Assembly: GCA_965221625.1 (NCBI GenBank)
Contig: OZ244903.1
Coordinates: forward strand, 2,170,001 to 2,234,000
Reading direction: 5' to 3'
Origin: Bin127 sp965221625
GTDB lineage: Bacteria; Chloroflexota; Dehalococcoidia; Lucifugimonadales; Lucifugimonadaceae
Length of the DNA stretch: 64,000 nt
Positions 63,474 through 64,000 of the stretch are shown here, piece after piece. The first letter of the stretch is position 1, and each line of letters begins with the position of its first letter. Under the pieces are notes generated by a model that had not been told where the DNA came from, did no database searches, and saw only the letters and a list, made by a program, of their open reading frames with translations. Position numbers and translations under genes: made by a program.

Positions 63474-63504
63474 TTAACTGCGCCATCCGGTGCCTTTCTA
63501 TACT
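63474..63504 (+). promoter_or_regulatory. Candidate promoter of the HemQ-like gene
   Basis: TATACT (63499-63504) with TTAACT (63474-63479) 19 bp upstream. The spacer is long and the -35 poor. The start codon follows about 58 bp after the -10. Confidence 0.35.
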
Positions 63505-63561
63505 CTAAAGTCCCACTCCTCTCACACCACTCAAACCAGTCTTCAATCAGAGCGAAGCGAC

Positions 63562-64000
63562 ATGCCCGAAATCGAATATGGCGACTACGTGAAGTTCTCC
63601 TTCTTCAAGGCCCGTCCTTCTTGGTATCAACTCGCGCCCAATGCCAAATCTCAGTTGCGAGAAGAGTTGGCGACCGCGGTCGGCGAAGTGGCGACCGCAA
63701 CCAATGCGCCGATTTCGTCATTTAGTGCCGTTGGCACGAGATCCGATGTCGACCTCCTCCTGTTCCAGGCTGCCCCGAGCATTGAGACGTTCCACCTTGC
63801 AGCCACCGCGATCAACCAAACCGGGATGGCTGCGCACCTTGACCAACCTTACTCCTATCTATCACTTCGACGGAAAACCCGATACAAGCATGGTGGCGGC
63901 AATCCGGACGTTTTGCGTGACGCCAAGCGTTACTTCATCGTTTATCCGATGACGAAGACGAGAAGTTGGTACGCACTGCCCATGGAAGATCGACAGCAGA
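63562..64000 (+). CDS. Chlorite dismutase/HemQ-family heme protein (5' part, cut by the window edge)
   Basis: The first 146 codons are open to the window end. The translation has the family start (DYVKFSFFKARPSWYQL), a middle strand DVDLLLFQAAPSIETF, QPYSYLSLRRKTRY, and the hallmark YFIVYPMTKTRSWYAL followed by MEDRQQ. In coproheme decarboxylase (HemQ/ChdC) this Tyr/Lys segment binds the propionates; the proximal His would lie beyond the edge. In monoderm bacteria HemQ completes heme b synthesis. A different heme role cannot be excluded without the C-terminus. The ATG has only a weak purine stretch upstream. Confidence 0.88.
   Translation, partial: MPEIEYGDYVKFSFFKARPSWYQLAPNAKSQLREELATAVGEVATATNAPISSFSAVGTRSDVDLLLFQAAPSIETFHLAATAINQTGMAAHLDQPYSYLSLRRKTRYKHGGGNPDVLRDAKRYFIVYPMTKTRSWYALPMEDRQQ

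Overview
The window looks like chromosomal DNA from a bacterium of the phylum Chloroflexota, probably a Dehalococcoidia or SAR202-like lineage. This assignment is inferred from character, not from a search. The 23S rRNA gene stands alone without an adjacent 16S gene. There is a membrane-anchored protein with a long Pro/Thr-rich spacer, a fused AccD-AccA protein, duplicated giant FtsX permeases, and an EndoMS/NucS-like nuclease. No outer-membrane machinery is visible. Genes are tightly packed on both strands, and several convergent pairs are only 8-22 bp apart. I see no CRISPR array, insertion sequence, prophage or convincing tRNA gene. The content is mostly core housekeeping.

Layout. 1-3200: 23S rRNA on the minus strand, with its own promoter and a long processing stem made by leader and trailer. 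3500-4800: purA. 4800-13150 (minus): rpsO, pnp, dapB, asd, dapA, an Eis-like acetyltransferase and a YvcK-type protein, which link translation, RNA decay and lysine/diaminopimelate synthesis. 13.5-14.6 kb: a membrane-anchored collagen-like protein with a highly structured 5' leader and strong 3' hairpins. 14.9-24.4 kb (minus): family-4 uracil-DNA glycosylase, RNase J, FtsK, fused AccDA, a GlmU acetyltransferase half, and a CBS-domain membrane protein. 24.5-27.3 kb (minus): a compact operon yceD-rpmF-fabD-nusB-acpP with a clear promoter and terminator. 27.3-28.5 kb: acyl-CoA dehydrogenase. 28.6-30.9 kb: ruvC-ruvA-ruvB.

30.9-34.8 kb (minus): a two-gene ABC exporter, probably heterodimeric. 35-40 kb: a RimI-like acetyltransferase, a zinc-ribbon membrane protein, a DapA-superfamily lyase, an AIR-synthase/HypE-like protein and a PT-rich anchored protein. 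40-44 kb: a complete ferric-iron ABC importer operon. 44-52.6 kb (minus): a four-gene LolD/FtsX-type ABC system whose first ATPase carries a C-terminal AbrB-like extension. 52.8-54 kb: a PD-(D/E)xK nuclease. 54.3-56.2 kb: an HtrA-like lipoprotein protease, apparently starting at CTG, and a short-chain dehydrogenase-like protein lacking the catalytic Lys. 56.3-60.5 kb (minus): dnaG-rpoD. 60.8-64 kb: a siroheme nitrite/sulfite reductase, a sugar-isomerase-like TIM barrel, and the start of a chlorite-dismutase/HemQ-family protein cut by the window edge.

The most unusual signal is inside the primary sigma factor. The segment between region 1.2 and region 2 is built of five diverged repeats of about 50 residues, each ending in a helix-turn-like motif (hydrophobic-Gly-Cys...Asp-Ala). 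I do not know of a described counterpart. The remaining candidates are smaller: the collagen-like protein and its leader, the half GlmU, the AbrB-tailed ATPase, the CTG-started protease and the Lys-less dehydrogenase.
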